Below the pieces are notes generated by a model that saw only the letters and a program-made list of their open reading frames with translations, was not told where the DNA came from and ran no database searches. Positions 16,781-24,254 of a stretch of 52,303 bases of DNA are shown here, piece after piece. This DNA is from Prevotella sp. (lineage in GTDB: Bacteria; Bacteroidota; Bacteroidia; Bacteroidales; Bacteroidaceae): positions 1 through 52,303 of the forward strand of contig JAFUST010000035.1 in the NCBI GenBank assembly GCA_017467535.1, given 5' to 3'. Position numbers and translations under genes: made by a program. The stretch's first letter is position 1. Every line of letters starts with the position of its first letter.

Positions 16781-17997
16781 AGGCTCATGAAGGTTTGCAT
16801 GAACTGTTCGAGGCGCAGCAGGCCGTAGGCTCCACTGACGCATGCCTCCTCGTCGTAGTGCTCCACCGCATCGGGCTCTATACCTTTATAATATATAAGG
16901 AAGGGCACGGGCTCGTTGACGTGGATGCGTAGTTCAACAGGGGTGGGATGATCGGGCAGGATGGCGATGGCCACTGGCTCGTCCATCTGTTCGGTGGCTT
17001 CGAGGATGGGCTTGATGAGGCGCTTGTCCAAGTAGTCGATAGCACGCAACTTGAGGTCGAGGTCACCATCATGGCCGGCCTCGTCAGTGGCTTCAACATG
17101 GACGAAGACGAAGTCGTCCTTCTGCAGTGCATCGATGGCCGCCTGCGCCTTGCCCTCGTAGTTGGTATCGGCCAGACCGGTGGCTCCGGGCACCTTGATG
17201 ATGCGCAGCCCGGCATAGCGGCCGATGCCTTGGATGAGGTCGACGGCAGAGATGACGGCACCGGTCTTGATCTGCGGATACTGCTGCATGAGCGTCTGCA
17301 TAGAGGGACGATAGCCGCCGCTCCACGGCCAGATGCTGTTGGCCTGTCGCTCGCCGCGCTTGGCCCTCTCGATATTGTAGGGATGGCGGGCCAGAAGATC
17401 CTGCGATTTCAGTATCAGGTCGTTGATGAGGTCGGCAGTCTCCTGGGCCTCTTGCTCGTGGCCTGCTTCGGGCTTGACAAGCAGCGGACGCCAGGGTTCG
17501 TTGGGGTGGTCGTGAGGCGGAGCGCAGACAATATGCTTGTTGCCGCCCTTGATGACCAGCAGGTGGCGATACTGGATGCCGCAGATGAACTTCACACGGT
17601 CGTTGCCCAGATGCTCGTTCAGGTAGTCGATGAGCACACGGGCATCTTCGGTCTGCAGGTTGCCGCCGTTGTGGGTGATGATCTTGCCGTCGGCCAAGGT
17701 GATGATGTTGCAGCGGATGGCGAAGTCGTCGTCGGCCATGTCGTAGCCGATGCTGGCAGCCTCCAGCGGGCCGCGGCCCTCGTAGACCTTGTTGAGGTCG
17801 TAGCCGAGGATGGCGGTGTTAGCCACTTCGCTGCCTGGAGGAAAACCTTCAGGCACGGTGATGAGCCGACCAGTGCGTCCGGCCTTGGCCAGCCGATTCA
17901 TGTATTCAGGACGGGCATACTGTAGCAGTGTCTTTCCGCCGAGGCGTTCCACCTTGTGGTCGGCCATGCCGTCTCCCAGGATAATAATGTGTTTCAT
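16777..17997 (-). CDS. Phosphoglycerate-mutase-like protein, probable homoserine kinase
   Basis: 406 residues of the archaeal-type, cofactor-independent phosphoglycerate mutase family (COG3635; alkaline-phosphatase superfamily). The N-terminus IIILGDGMADHK supplies a metal Asp and PPGSEVANTAILGYD the nucleophile Ser; later metal motifs are HVEATDEAGHDGD and LPDHPTPV. In Bacteroidetes this gene habitually follows thrA, and members of the group have been assigned homoserine kinase activity in genetic-fitness work, so homoserine phosphorylation in threonine synthesis is more likely than glycolysis. It overlaps thrA by 1 nt and the next gene by 4 nt. Threonine synthase, expected next, is not in this window. 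Confidence 0.85.
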   Translation of the reverse strand: MKHIIILGDGMADHKVERLGGKTLLQYARPEYMNRLAKAGRTGRLITVPEGFPPGSEVANTAILGYDLNKVYEGRGPLEAASIGYDMADDDFAIRCNIITLADGKIITHNGGNLQTEDARVLIDYLNEHLGNDRVKFICGIQYRHLLVIKGGNKHIVCAPPHDHPNEPWRPLLVKPEAGHEQEAQETADLINDLILKSQDLLARHPYNIERAKRGERQANSIWPWSGGYRPSMQTLMQQYPQIKTGAVISAVDLIQGIGRYAGLRIIKVPGATGLADTNYEGKAQAAIDALQKDDFVFVHVEATDEAGHDGDLDLKLRAIDYLDKRLIKPILEATEQMDEPVAIAILPDHPTPVELRIHVNEPVPFLIYYKGIEPDAVEHYDEEACVSGAYGLLRLEQFMQTFMSL

Positions 17998-20474
17998 CAG
18001 ATGTTAGCGATTGACATGATGTTGGCAAATACACCGGCGGCAGTGACGCTGGCACCGGCACCGTAGCCCTGTATGAGCATGGGGTACTCCTTGTAGCGTT
18101 CGGTGGTGAGCAGCACGATGTTGTTGCTGCCCTCCAGACCGTAGAACGGGTGGTGGGGGCTGACGGCCTCCAGCGAGACGGAGGTCTTTCCGCCCTCCAT
18201 CTTAGCCACGAAGCGCCAGCGTTTCTGCTCCTTGTCCAGTTCCTGTCGGCGAGCCTCAAAGTCTGCATCGAGCGACGGCAGGTTTTTCCAGAAAGCCTCG
18301 ATGGAGCCCTCGAAGAACGAGTCGGGCATGAAGAGGTGCTTCTCCACATCTTCCTGCTCGACGGTGTAGCCGGCCTCGCGGGTCAGGATGACCAGTTTGC
18401 GGATGACATCCTTGCCGCAGAGGTCGATGCGCGGGTCGGGCTCGCTGTAGCCTTTCTCCTTGGCCAGACGAACCGTCTCAGAGAAGGGCACCTCGGCAGA
18501 GATGGTGTTGAAGATGAAGTTGAGCGTGCCGGAGAGCACAGCCTCGATGCGCAGAATCTTGTCGCCGGAGTTCAGCAGGTCGTTGATGGTGCCGATGATG
18601 GGCAGGCCTGCTCCCACGTTGGTCTCGAAGAGGAACTTGATGCCGCGCTGCAGGGCCGTCTTCTTCAGTTTGCTGTAGGCAGGGTAAGGGCCGGAGGCTG
18701 CTATCTTGTTGGCCGTCACCACCGAGATGTTGTGGTCGAGGAAGTCCTGATAGAGGGCGGCCACCTCGGCCGATGCCGTGCAGTCGACGAACACCGAGTT
18801 GAAGATGTTCATGTTGATGATCTCCTCCTTCAGCCGCTTGATGTCGCTCGCCTCGGCGTTCTGCATCAGTTCCTTGTAGGTGCGCAGGTCGATGCCGTCG
18901 CGGTTGAAGATGGCCTTCTTGCTGGAGGCGATGCCCACCACCTTCAACTTCAGTTGGCGGGTCTCCTTCAACATCTTGTATTGAGAGTTGATCTGTTCGA
19001 TGAGGTTGCCACCCACGGTGCCGATACCGCAGATGAAGAGGTTGAGCACCTTGTATTCCGACAGGAAGAACGAGTCGTGGAGCACGTTGAGGGCCTTGCG
19101 CAGATACTTGGCATCGACCACAAACGAGATGTTGGTCTCCGAGGCTCCCTGGGCACAGGCAATAACCGAGATGCCGCTGCGGCCCAGCGTGCCAAACAGT
19201 TTGCCGGCGATGCCCGGCGTGTGCTTCATGTTCTCACCCACGATGGCGATGGTGGCCAGACCGCTCTCAGCGTGCATGGGGAACATGGCACCAGTGACGA
19301 TCTCCTTGGCAAACTCGATGTTGAGCACCTCGACGGCGGCGTTGGCATCCTCGTCGCGTACACCGATAGAGGTGGAGTTCTCCGATGAGGCCTGTGACAC
19401 CATGAAGACCGAGATGCCGTGTTCGGCCAGCACGGAGAAGATGCGGCGGTTGACACCGATGACACCCACCATCGACAGACCGGTGACGGTGATGAGCGTG
19501 GTGCCCTTGATGCTCGAGATGCCCTTGATGGGCTTCGAGTCGTTCTCTATCTTCTGCTTGATGAGCGTGCCGGGATGCTCGGGGTTGAAGGTGTTCTTGA
19601 TGCGGATGGGGATGTCCTTGACGCAGACGGGATAGATGGTTGGCGGGTAGACCACCTTGGCTCCGAAGTTGCAGAGTTCCATCGCCTCCACATACGACAG
19701 TTCGTTGATGGTGTAGGCCGTCTTGATGACCCTCGGGTCTGCCGTCATGAAGCCGTCCACGTCGGTCCAGATTTCCAGCACCTCGGCATCAAGGGCAGCG
19801 GCAATGATGGCAGCGGTATAGTCGGAGCCGCCACGCCCCAGGTTGGTGGTCTCGTTGGTGTCGCGATCGCGGGCAATGAAGCCGGGCACCACATAGATTC
19901 GGTTATTGTTTATTGTTTCACGGTTATTGTTTATTGTTTCACGGTTATTGTTTATTCCTTTGAAGGCTTCGCGCACCAGACTGTTGGTCAGGTCGGCATC
20001 AAGCACGTGCTTGCCCTGTTTCTTCATCGTGCGGATAAAGTCGCGGCTGTTCATGCGGCGGCCCCCCTTTACCAGGTTGGCCACGATATGGCTGCTCAGT
20101 CGCTCTCCGTAACTGACGATGGCCGCCTCGGTCTTGGGACTCAGGTCGTGGATGAGGTAGACGCCGTAATAGATGGAGTGCAGTTCCTCGAAGAGCGAGT
20201 CGATGGTAGCGCTTAGGTCGTCATGCTGTTCTCCTTCGGGAAAGAGCGTGTCAACCATCTCGTGATGGCGGGTCTGCATGGCATCGAACTCCTGCTTCCA
20301 GGTCTCGTTGCCGTCAAGTGCCAAGCGTGAGGTGGCAATCAACTTGTCGGTGATGCCGCCCAAAGCGCTGACCACCACGATGAGAGGTTTCTGCTCTGCC
20401 TCTACAATTTGTTTCAGATTGAGTATACTCTCTACGGACCCCACACTGGTTCCGCCAAACTTCATTACTTTCAT
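17997..20474 (-). CDS. thrA: Bifunctional aspartate kinase / homoserine dehydrogenase
   Basis: 825 residues, the usual length for ThrA. The kinase domain begins MKVMKFGGTSVGS; two ACT-like regulatory segments follow (TTLITVTGLSMVGVIGV, LATIAIVGENMKHTPGIAG); the homoserine dehydrogenase half starts near residue 460 with the NAD(P) motif GIGTVGG and contains TANKIAASGPYP and NVGAGLPIIGTIND. It catalyses the first and third steps of the aspartate-to-threonine/methionine branch in the cytoplasm. Around residues 175-192 a heptanucleotide repeat (19903-19957) encodes INNNRETINNNRETINNNR in frame, in a loop before VPGFIARD. The gene is 6 nt from an upstream zinc-ribbon gene and overlaps the PGM-like gene by 1 nt. 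Confidence 0.95.
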   Translation of the reverse strand: MKVMKFGGTSVGSVESILNLKQIVEAEQKPLIVVVSALGGITDKLIATSRLALDGNETWKQEFDAMQTRHHEMVDTLFPEGEQHDDLSATIDSLFEELHSIYYGVYLIHDLSPKTEAAIVSYGERLSSHIVANLVKGGRRMNSRDFIRTMKKQGKHVLDADLTNSLVREAFKGINNNRETINNNRETINNNRIYVVPGFIARDRDTNETTNLGRGGSDYTAAIIAAALDAEVLEIWTDVDGFMTADPRVIKTAYTINELSYVEAMELCNFGAKVVYPPTIYPVCVKDIPIRIKNTFNPEHPGTLIKQKIENDSKPIKGISSIKGTTLITVTGLSMVGVIGVNRRIFSVLAEHGISVFMVSQASSENSTSIGVRDEDANAAVEVLNIEFAKEIVTGAMFPMHAESGLATIAIVGENMKHTPGIAGKLFGTLGRSGISVIACAQGASETNISFVVDAKYLRKALNVLHDSFFLSEYKVLNLFICGIGTVGGNLIEQINSQYKMLKETRQLKLKVVGIASSKKAIFNRDGIDLRTYKELMQNAEASDIKRLKEEIINMNIFNSVFVDCTASAEVAALYQDFLDHNISVVTANKIAASGPYPAYSKLKKTALQRGIKFLFETNVGAGLPIIGTINDLLNSGDKILRIEAVLSGTLNFIFNTISAEVPFSETVRLAKEKGYSEPDPRIDLCGKDVIRKLVILTREAGYTVEQEDVEKHLFMPDSFFEGSIEAFWKNLPSLDADFEARRQELDKEQKRWRFVAKMEGGKTSVSLEAVSPHHPFYGLEGSNNIVLLTTERYKEYPMLIQGYGAGASVTAAGVFANIMSIANI
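19903..19957. repeat. Heptanucleotide array inside thrA
   Basis: The order is TTATTGT-TTATTGT-TTCACGG twice, then TTATTGT-TTATTCC, eight heptads in exact register. It encodes a seven-residue cycle (I-N-N-N-R-E-T) in the aspartate kinase domain. The composition is very AT-rich against the surrounding GC-rich gene. Confidence 0.9.
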
Positions 20475-20480
20475 ACGGGC

Positions 20481-20858
20481 TTAAAAGTGAGAATTAATAG
20501 TGTCGATAATGCCAAGGACATTCTGGACGATATTGATGAGGGCTGCAATGGCAACAAGCACAAAAGCAGTAATCTTAATCCACAAAGTGCGAATGCCAAA
20601 GGGGATAATCAGCGTGAGCAGTGAGGTGATAATACTCATTCCCATGTAGACATAATTGATGGTATGCCAATCTGCTTCCGTCCATTGGAATACATATCTG
20701 AGAAACAGGTAGAGAAGCGCAAAAAACAGGATTGAACAGCAGTATGCCAGCAGGATAATGCTGGGCCAGTCTTTCTTTTTCTCGACCAATGGTTGACCGC
20801 AGTTGCTGCAAAACATGGCACCGTCTTCATTGACATGTGAGCATTTCGGACATTTCAT
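20481..20858 (-). CDS. Zinc-ribbon membrane protein
   Basis: 125 residues. The N-terminus MKCPKCSHVNEDGAMFCSNC is a zinc ribbon with Cys3, Cys6, Cys17 and Cys20. Three membrane segments follow, at about residues 33-56, 67-88 and 92-120, with no other motif. Cytoplasmic ribbon plus membrane domain proteins of this type are widespread and uncharacterised. It is first in line before thrA (6-nt gap) with its own promoter at 20890-20897, so it may share a transcript with the threonine genes, but no functional link is evident. Confidence 0.8.
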   Translation of the reverse strand: MKCPKCSHVNEDGAMFCSNCGQPLVEKKKDWPSIILLAYCCSILFFALLYLFLRYVFQWTEADWHTINYVYMGMSIITSLLTLIIPFGIRTLWIKITAFVLVAIAALINIVQNVLGIIDTINSHF

Positions 20859-20889
20859 GATTTTTTCAGTTTTGTTGGTTTACAAGGTG

Positions 20890-20897
20890 CAAAGGTA
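20890..20897 (-). promoter_or_regulatory. -7 element of zinc-ribbon/thrA promoter
   Basis: TACCTTTG on the minus strand, 32 nt upstream of the zinc-ribbon ATG. It is divergent from the promoter at 20941. Confidence 0.75.
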
Positions 20898-20911
20898 CAA
20901 AATATTTCTTA

Positions 20912-20932
20912 ATTCATAATTCATAATTCAAT
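20912..20932. repeat. Heptanucleotide repeat between divergent promoters
   Basis: ATTCATA, ATTCATA, ATTCAAT in register, located in the roughly 50 bp separating two divergent -7 elements. Copy-number change here would alter promoter spacing on the plus side. Confidence 0.7.
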
Positions 20933-20940
20933 TTTTTTAT

Positions 20941-20948
20941 TACCTTTG
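20941..20948 (+). promoter_or_regulatory. -7 element of FAD oxidoreductase gene
   Basis: TACCTTTG, ending 9 nt before the ATG at 20958, so the message is nearly leaderless. A run of T residues precedes it. Confidence 0.75.
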
Positions 20949-20957
20949 CACGTAATT

Positions 20958-22646
20958 ATGACTCAAGAATACCAACTTCGCGTCTTACCGCAGGTGGCGG
21001 CCGACAGCGATAACCTGCGAAAATACATAGCCGACGAGAAAGGCATCGCCCTTCGCTCGCTGAAAGGAGTGCGCATCTTGAAGCGGTCGATAGACGCCCG
21101 TCAGCGCACCATCTTTGTCAATCTGACGGTGCGGGTCTACATCAACGAGGAACCCTCGGACGACGTATTCGAGCGGGTGACCTATCAGGATGTCAGCCAG
21201 CGGCCGCAGGTCATTGTCGTCGGAGCCGGGCCGGGCGGACTCTTCGCCGCCCTGAGGCTCATCGAACTGGGCTTCCGCCCCATCGTGCTGGAGCGGGGCA
21301 AGGATGTGCATGAACGGAAGAAAGACCTGGCCAACATCAGTCGCACCCAGCAGGTGGACGAGGAGAGCAACTACTGCTTCGGCGAGGGTGGGGCAGGCGC
21401 CTACAGTGACGGCAAACTCTACACCCGCTCGAAGAAGCGCGGCAATACGGAAAAAATTCTCCGCGTGTTCTGTCAGCACGGGGCCTCCACCAATATTCTG
21501 GCCGATGCCCATCCCCACATCGGCACCGACCGTCTGCCGCAGGTCATCGAGGCCATGCGCCACACCATAATTAATAGTGGTGGCGAGGTGCACTTCCAGA
21601 CGAAGATGACGCGTTTGATTGTTCGAGGAGGGAGCAACGAGGAGGGAGGAACGAGGATAGACAATGCTGGTAGGTGTATGGTCGTTGGCGTTGAAACTGT
21701 GAATACGCAAAACTGCTCTCCTTCCTCGTTCCTCCTTCCTCGTTCCTCGAATAAAGAATTCTTCGGTCCCGTCATCCTGGCCACAGGCCATTCCGCCCGC
21801 GATGTCTATCGCTATCTGGCTGAGGCCAAGGTCGAGATAGAGGCCAAGGGCATCGCTGTGGGTGTCCGTCTGGAGCATCCGTCGATGCTGATTGACCAGA
21901 TACAGTATCACAGCAAGGAGGGACGGGGCCGGTGGCTGCCAGCCGCCGAATATTCGTTTGTGTCGCAGGTCGACGGTCGTGGCGTCTATTCGTTCTGCAT
22001 GTGTCCTGGCGGCTTTGTCATTCCCGCCGCCACAGGCCCTGAGCAGATTGTGGTCAACGGCATGAGTCCTGCCAGTCGCGGCACGCAGTGGAGCAACAGC
22101 GGCATGGTGGTCGAGGTGCGTCCGGAGGACGCCGATATCGATATGACGTCATTACGTGATAACGATATAACGCCCTCAAAAGAGGACCCACTTCGCATGA
22201 TGCGTTATCAGGAGCAACTGGAGCGGATGTGCTGGCAGCAGGGCAATATGAAGCAGACGGCCCCCGCCCAGCGCATGGCCGACTTCGTGAACGGTCGGCT
22301 GAGTTTCGACCTGCCCAAGAGCAGTTATGCCCCCGGCCTGGTGTCGTCGCCCCTTCACTTCTGGCTGCCCAAACCTATTGCCAGCCGACTGCAACAGGGC
22401 TTCCGCAATTTCGGCAGACAGGCTCACGGCTTCCTGACCAACGAGGCGGTGATGATAGCCGTCGAGACCCGCACGTCGAGCCCCGTCCGTATCGTCCGCG
22501 ATGCTGAGACGCTGCAGCACGTCCGTTTGCAGGGCCTCTTCCCCTGCGGCGAGGGTGCTGGCTATGCCGGCGGCATCGTCTCGGCAGGTGTCGACGGCGA
22601 GCGTTGCGCCGAGATGTGTGCCCAGTATTTGGAAAAAATCGGGTGA
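20958..22646 (+). CDS. FAD-dependent oxidoreductase (COG2509-like)
   Basis: 562 residues from the ATG at 20958 (MTQEYQLRVLP); a TTG 12 nt upstream overlaps the promoter and is rejected. After an RNA-binding-like N-terminal region, the dinucleotide-binding motif VVGAGPGGLFAALRL occurs near residues 90-105, then the family blocks YCFGEGGAGAYSDGKLYTR, VILATGHSARDVY and, near the C-terminus, LFPCGEGAGYAGGIVSAGVDGERCAE, which closes the FAD site. The physiological reaction of this widespread cytoplasmic family is not established. Two internal stretches look inserted: heptanucleotide arms at 21624-21749 flanking MVVGVET, and an 8-nt ACGT repeat near 22143-22173 encoding MTSLRDNDITP. The frame is intact. 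Confidence 0.88.
   Translation: MTQEYQLRVLPQVAADSDNLRKYIADEKGIALRSLKGVRILKRSIDARQRTIFVNLTVRVYINEEPSDDVFERVTYQDVSQRPQVIVVGAGPGGLFAALRLIELGFRPIVLERGKDVHERKKDLANISRTQQVDEESNYCFGEGGAGAYSDGKLYTRSKKRGNTEKILRVFCQHGASTNILADAHPHIGTDRLPQVIEAMRHTIINSGGEVHFQTKMTRLIVRGGSNEEGGTRIDNAGRCMVVGVETVNTQNCSPSSFLLPRSSNKEFFGPVILATGHSARDVYRYLAEAKVEIEAKGIAVGVRLEHPSMLIDQIQYHSKEGRGRWLPAAEYSFVSQVDGRGVYSFCMCPGGFVIPAATGPEQIVVNGMSPASRGTQWSNSGMVVEVRPEDADIDMTSLRDNDITPSKEDPLRMMRYQEQLERMCWQQGNMKQTAPAQRMADFVNGRLSFDLPKSSYAPGLVSSPLHFWLPKPIASRLQQGFRNFGRQAHGFLTNEAVMIAVETRTSSPVRIVRDAETLQHVRLQGLFPCGEGAGYAGGIVSAGVDGERCAEMCAQYLEKIG
21624..21749. repeat. Pair of inverted heptanucleotide arms in FAD gene
   Basis: The left arm (21624-21657) is built from CGAGGAG/GGAGCAA/CGAGGAG/GGAGGAA units; the right arm (about 21717-21749) is the same type read on the other strand (CTTCCTCGTT-CCT style). 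Between them lies about 60 nt that includes native-looking coding sequence. The arms could pair as a stem in the mRNA. Confidence 0.7.
22143..22173. repeat. 8-nt ACGT-cored repeat inside FAD gene
   Basis: Successive octamers TGACGTCA, TTACGTGA, TAACGATA, TAACGCCC. The same words recur in the non-coding repeats at 29503-29535 and 31689-31717. Confidence 0.55.
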
Positions 22647-22673
22647 ACGCTTGGCCGTTTCATTATTTTTGCT

Positions 22674-22681
22674 TATCTTTG
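22674..22681 (+). promoter_or_regulatory. -7 element of cytidylate-kinase-like gene
   Basis: TATCTTTG with a TTG 20 nt upstream (22651-22653) as -33. The start codon is about 30 nt downstream. Confidence 0.75.
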
Positions 22682-22710
22682 CAGCAGATGTATAACCCAA
22701 TTAAATCTGA

Positions 22711-23337
22711 ATGCTTATGAATAGGGAGGAGAAATTCGTCATCACCATCAGCCGACAGTTCGGCACAGGTGGACATGAGATCGGGGCTGAACTGGCCCGC
22801 AGGCTCAATGTGAAACTGCTCGACAAGCAGATACTCAACGAGGTGGCCCGCAAGTTCGACATTGTGGAGAATGCCGTGGAGAAGATTGAAGCCCGCAACC
22901 CGCTGTGGCGCGACGACTTCACGCAGTTCTACCGTTCTTATATGGCCGGTGCCGAGTACAACGGACAGGAGCAGGACCAGACCTCGCACCAACTCTTCGA
23001 GGCGCAGGCCGAGGTCATCCGCCGGGTGGCCAGTCAGGAGTCGTGTGTCATCATCGGTCGTTGCGGCTTCTATATCTTCCGCAACCACCCCAACGCCCTG
23101 AAGATTTTCATCCATGCCGACGATGACTGCCGCAAGCAGCGCATCGGTCGCAAGTATGACATTGCCAGCAGCGATGCCGCCGCGATGATTGTGGACAACG
23201 ACTATAGTCGTGAACTCTACACCAAGACCTACACGGGCTGCGACTGGCAGGATGCCCGCAACTACGACGTGTCGCTCAATGTGCGCAAGTTCGGTGTCAA
23301 TGGAGCCGTCGACTTCCTGATGAATGTCATCGGCTAA
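22711..23337 (+). CDS. Cytidylate kinase-like family protein
   Basis: 208 residues (ATG at 22711; another ATG two codons in gives MNREEKFVITISRQ). The N-terminal P-loop ISRQFGTGGHEIGAELAR, a basic LDKQIL segment and IIGRCGFYIFRNHPNALKIFIHADD correspond to the cytidylate_kinase-like P-loop NTPase fold (distinct from canonical Cmk), with an Arg-rich lid (RKQRIGRKYDI) and a C-terminal VDNDYSRELYTKTYTG segment. These cytoplasmic proteins probably phosphorylate a nucleotide or small molecule; the substrate is unknown. It has its own promoter and probably heads a run including the DnaJ-domain and QueH-fusion genes, with a 115-bp inverted-repeat element in the first gap. Confidence 0.85.
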   Translation: MLMNREEKFVITISRQFGTGGHEIGAELARRLNVKLLDKQILNEVARKFDIVENAVEKIEARNPLWRDDFTQFYRSYMAGAEYNGQEQDQTSHQLFEAQAEVIRRVASQESCVIIGRCGFYIFRNHPNALKIFIHADDDCRKQRIGRKYDIASSDAAAMIVDNDYSRELYTKTYTGCDWQDARNYDVSLNVRKFGVNGAVDFLMNVIG

Positions 23338-23341
23338 ATAA

Positions 23342-23456
23342 GCCCCCTAAGTTAGGGGGCGACAGGGGTCTGAACAAGCGCAGGCTCTCACGTAGAATAT
23401 TCTTAATAGGGTCGATGCTCGCTTGTTCAGACCCCCATCCCCCTAACTTAGGGGGC
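23342..23456. repeat. 115-bp inverted-repeat element with palindromic ends
   Basis: Arms 23342-23380 and 23420-23456 are nearly perfect reverse complements (38 nt, a 2-nt length difference). Each outer end is a palindrome, GCCCCCTAAGTTAGGGGGC. The inner parts read GGGGTCTGAACAAGCG and its complement. The centre is about 40 nt of non-repetitive sequence. It fills the gap between two co-directional genes; its right end is 5 nt from the next start codon. It has the same total length and plan as the element at 1783-1897. Confidence 0.85.
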
Positions 23457-23461
23457 AAGAT

Positions 23462-24232
23462 ATGGCTTTTGGTAAATGGATAGGCGGCTACCTGGGATGG
23501 AGCGCCTTTGGGCCCCTGGGGGGCTTGGTGGGATTTGTGGTCGGCGCCGTGTTCGACGCTGCCGTGAGTGGCTTCGGCACTCAGGGTGAGCCGGCTCGTC
23601 TGGTGGATGAGCAGAACATGGAGGGCCAGCGCAACAGTTTTCTCGTATCGATGCTCGTGCTGGCTGGCTATATCATCAAGGCCGACGGCAAGGTGATGCA
23701 CTCCGAGATGGAGTTCGTCCGCAATGTGCTGCGCCAGAACTTTGGCGATGATGCTGCCTGGCAGGGCGACCAGTTTCTGCGCCAGTTGTTTGAGGAGCAG
23801 AAGCAGATGGGGCCGCAGGCCTTCCGTCAGCGCATTCAGGAGAGTTGTGCGCAGATAGCCCGCCATGTGGACTACTCCGGTCGTCTGCAGTTGCTCAACT
23901 TCCTGGTGATGATTGGGCAGGCCGATGGTCATGTGCCGCCCGTGGAACTTCAGGCACTGAAGGAGGTGGCACAGTGGCTGCAGATGTCGCCCAGCGAGGT
24001 CGACTCGATGCTCCACCTGAAGGGCGAGTCGCTCGATGATGCCTATCAGGTGCTGGGTGTCAGCCCCGATGCCACCGACGATGAACTGAAGAAGGCTTAC
24101 CGCCGCCTGGCTCTGGAGCACCATCCTGACCGCGTGGCCAAACTGGGCGACGATGTGCGTCGTGCCGCCGAAAAGAAGTTCCAGGAGATCAATGCCGCCA
24201 AGGAGCGTATCTGGAAATCCCGAGGGCTGTAG
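23462..24232 (+). CDS. TerB/DnaJ-domain protein (DjlA-like)
   Basis: 256 residues. Residues 6-32 are a Gly-rich hydrophobic segment ([19 protein letters not shown]) that can act as a membrane anchor. A TerB-like helical domain follows (about 50-175), and residues about 192-256 form a J domain ([20 protein letters not shown]) containing the HPD tripeptide in LEHHPDRV. The order matches DjlA, a membrane-linked co-chaperone of DnaK. The ATG lies 5 nt after the inverted-repeat element, so its leader is made of repeat sequence and its expression probably depends on read-through from the upstream promoter. The partner client is unknown. Confidence 0.88.
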   Translation: MAFGKWIGGYLGWSAFGPLGGLVGFVVGAVFDAAVSGFGTQGEPARLVDEQNMEGQRNSFLVSMLVLAGYIIKADGKVMHSEMEFVRNVLRQNFGDDAAWQGDQFLRQLFEEQKQMGPQAFRQRIQESCAQIARHVDYSGRLQLLNFLVMIGQADGHVPPVELQALKEVAQWLQMSPSEVDSMLHLKGESLDDAYQVLGVSPDATDDELKKAYRRLALEHHPDRVAKLGDDVRRAAEKKFQEINAAKERIWKSRGL

Positions 24233-24254
24233 CGGACAGAAAGATTGAAGATCG

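Noticed and set aside
16777-17997. Glycolytic phosphoglycerate mutase
   Set aside because: Possible by family name, but the position directly after thrA points to the threonine pathway.
19903-19957. Assembly artefact in thrA
   Set aside because: The array is in frame, its units carry changes, and equivalent heptad runs occur in many other genes of the window.
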